Notes under the pieces: generated by a model
Databases searched by the model: none
Seen by the model: the letters and a program-made list of their open reading frames with translations, nothing else
What the model was told of the DNA's origin: nothing
Translations under genes and position numbers: made by a program
Assembly: GCF_018141105.1 (NCBI RefSeq)
Contig: NZ_CP054839.1
Coordinates: 5,831,411 to 5,895,410, forward strand
Reading direction: 5' to 3'
Source: Saccharopolyspora erythraea
GTDB taxonomy: Bacteria; Actinomycetota; Actinomycetes; Mycobacteriales; Pseudonocardiaceae
Length of the DNA: 64,000 bases
In this document: in pieces, positions 62,807-64,000 of the stretch
How positions within the stretch are numbered: position 1 is the first letter of the stretch
Layout of the letters: every line of letters starts with the position of its first letter

Positions 62807-63703
62807 ATGACATCCACCCGCTACAACTCCCGACGATTCCGATTCGCGCTCCTCCTGACGGCGACAGCCGTCGCGGTCCTCGGTGTGCCGATGACCACCC
62901 AAGCCGCCGAAACCCCGCAACCAGCGGCGATGCCCGATGCCGGGGTCGCCGCCGTGACCTTCGCCGACGAGTTCAACGCGCCGGCGGGCACCCCGGTCGA
63001 CGGCTCCAAATGGCAGATGGAGACCGGCGACAACGTCAACAACCACGAACGGCAGTACTACACCAACAGCACCGGCAACGCCGCGCACGACGGTCAGGGA
63101 AACCTGGTGATCACGGCGAGGAAGGAGAACCCCGACAACTACCAGTGCTGGTACGGCCGGTGCGAGTACACCTCCGCCAGGCTCAACACGGCAGGCCGGT
63201 TCACCCAGACCTACGGCACCTTCGAGGCCCGCATCAAGATGTCCCGCGGCCAGGGCATGTGGCCGGCCTTCTGGATGCTCGGCAACGACATCGGCGACGT
63301 CGGCTGGCCGCAGAGCGGCGAGATCGACGTGATGGAGAACGTGGGTTTCGAACCGTCCACAGTGCACGGGACGATCCACGGCCCCGGTTACTCCGGCAGC
63401 GGAGGGATCGGCGCCGGGTACTCGATCGGCGGCGCCTTCGCCGACGACTTCCACACCTTCCGCGTCGAGTGGTCGCCGAACCGGATCGTCTGGTCGGTCG
63501 ACGGGAACGTCTACCAGACCAGGACGCCCGCGGACCTCGGTGGCCGGCAGTGGGTGTTCGACAAGCCGTTCTTCCTGATCCTCAACCTGGCGGTCGGCGG
63601 CTACTGGCCGGGCGACCCGGACGGCAGCACCCCGTTCCCCAACACGCTGACCGTCGACTACGTGCGCGTCACCAACGACGTCGGCGGCGGTGCGGCCGGA
63701 TAA
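62807..63703 (+). CDS. secreted GH16 beta-glucanase
   Basis: 298 aa. Signal peptide at 1-33 ending TTQAA; GH16 domain at about 45-290 with the catalytic SGEIDVMEN (two Glu) and FWMLGND. Probably an endo-1,3-beta-glucanase (laminarinase) acting on fungal cell walls. A DasR-like site precedes it. A second glucanase-type gene follows after 83 bases. Confidence 0.92.
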   Translation: MTSTRYNSRRFRFALLLTATAVAVLGVPMTTQAAETPQPAAMPDAGVAAVTFADEFNAPAGTPVDGSKWQMETGDNVNNHERQYYTNSTGNAAHDGQGNLVITARKENPDNYQCWYGRCEYTSARLNTAGRFTQTYGTFEARIKMSRGQGMWPAFWMLGNDIGDVGWPQSGEIDVMENVGFEPSTVHGTIHGPGYSGSGGIGAGYSIGGAFADDFHTFRVEWSPNRIVWSVDGNVYQTRTPADLGGRQWVFDKPFFLILNLAVGGYWPGDPDGSTPFPNTLTVDYVRVTNDVGGGAAG

Positions 63704-63786
63704 CCCGACAGTCCCGGCGAACCCGTGGCGGTGCCGCCGCGCCGGTAGCGCCGCCACGGTTCCCTTGCGATCGAGGAGCACATCCC

Positions 63787-64000
63787 ATGTTCGGTTCCAC
63801 GCCTCCGACAACGCCGAGGCGCAGGGGACGTCTGCTGGGCACCGCGGTCATCGCGGCCGCCAGCCTGACGATCGCCCCGATGGCGCCCGCGCAGGCCGCG
63901 GGAGAACAGGTCGACATCTGGCTGACGACCACCTCCGACGGCGGCGGCCGGGTGGTCACCCGAGGTCTGGAGCAGCAGACCCCGACCAGCTTCCAGCCCG
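63787..64000 (+). CDS. secreted GH30-like glucanase, truncated by window end
   Basis: ATG behind GAGGAG; 71 residues visible. Signal peptide with twin Arg (TPRRRGRLLG, then ATVIAAASLTI-like hydrophobic stretch ending AQAA), and mature start VDIWLTTTSDGG as in actinobacterial GH30 enzymes. The rest lies outside the window, so the family call is tentative. Confidence 0.6.
   Translation, partial: MFGSTPPTTPRRRGRLLGTAVIAAASLTIAPMAPAQAAGEQVDIWLTTTSDGGGRVVTRGLEQQTPTSFQP

Overview
The window is chromosomal DNA of a high-GC actinomycete. Base content (about 70% GC by eye), frequent GTG/TTG starts, an ECF41 sigma factor, DUF397/XRE pairs, many GntR/IclR/TetR/MerR/LysR regulators and a DasR-type operator all fit a Saccharopolyspora-like pseudonocardiale; the genus is inference. 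No rRNA, tRNA, insertion sequence, CRISPR array or natural-product cluster was seen.

The centrepiece is a 16,026-bp integrated element at 11799-27824, visibly poorer in GC than its flanks (about 60% in sampled lines). It has 176-bp terminal inverted repeats with no mismatch that I can see, flanked by a 14-bp direct duplication (GTCCTCGCGAGAAG). It encodes a protein-primed-type family B DNA polymerase and a solitary Cas1 with intact E-H-D active-site residues, which is the defining gene pair of casposons. It also encodes a tectivirus-type virion module: a double-jelly-roll-type major capsid candidate of 371 aa, an FtsK/HerA (A32-like) packaging ATPase, a membrane-anchored lytic transglycosylase, and a run of small one-to-three-span membrane proteins. 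An XRE/DUF397 regulatory pair faces two perfect CAGTACGCGTACTG operators. It reads as a casposon that is also a tailless, membrane-containing provirus, with Cas1 as its integrase. I know of no description of this combination.

Layout. 1-2000: small redox/Crp-type operon. 2009-6105: GAF regulator, arginase-family hydrolase, a RibD-like pseudogene, opine-dehydrogenase-like protein. 6114-11506 (minus): a likely tetrulose/tetritol catabolic operon (isomerase, SDR, GntP permease, DhaK-DhaL kinase, RpiB-type isomerase). 11799-27824: the element. In it, minus-strand replication/integration genes (polB, cas1) lie on the left and minus-strand virion genes in the centre. Plus-strand lysis and accessory genes follow, then an early/regulatory region on the right. 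28073-37576: HEAT-repeat protein, transporters, LysR, MerR, and an ECF41 sigma factor with its AhpD-like target. 37864-42870: a 1668-aa RHS polymorphic toxin. 43039-51160: membrane proteins, a CPA1 antiporter, dienelactone hydrolase, lipase and TetR.

51176-62627 is a divergent catabolic locus. The minus arm holds Zn-ADH, IclR, ALDH, MFS and a Fae-like protein. The plus arm holds MFS, SDR, FAD oxidase and FGGY kinase. A convergent GlpP-type antiterminator lies at the end, and the plus arm starts with a leader containing an intrinsic terminator, a plausible GlpP target. 62746-64000: secreted beta-glucanases (GH16, then a truncated GH30-like gene) behind a DasR-like site.
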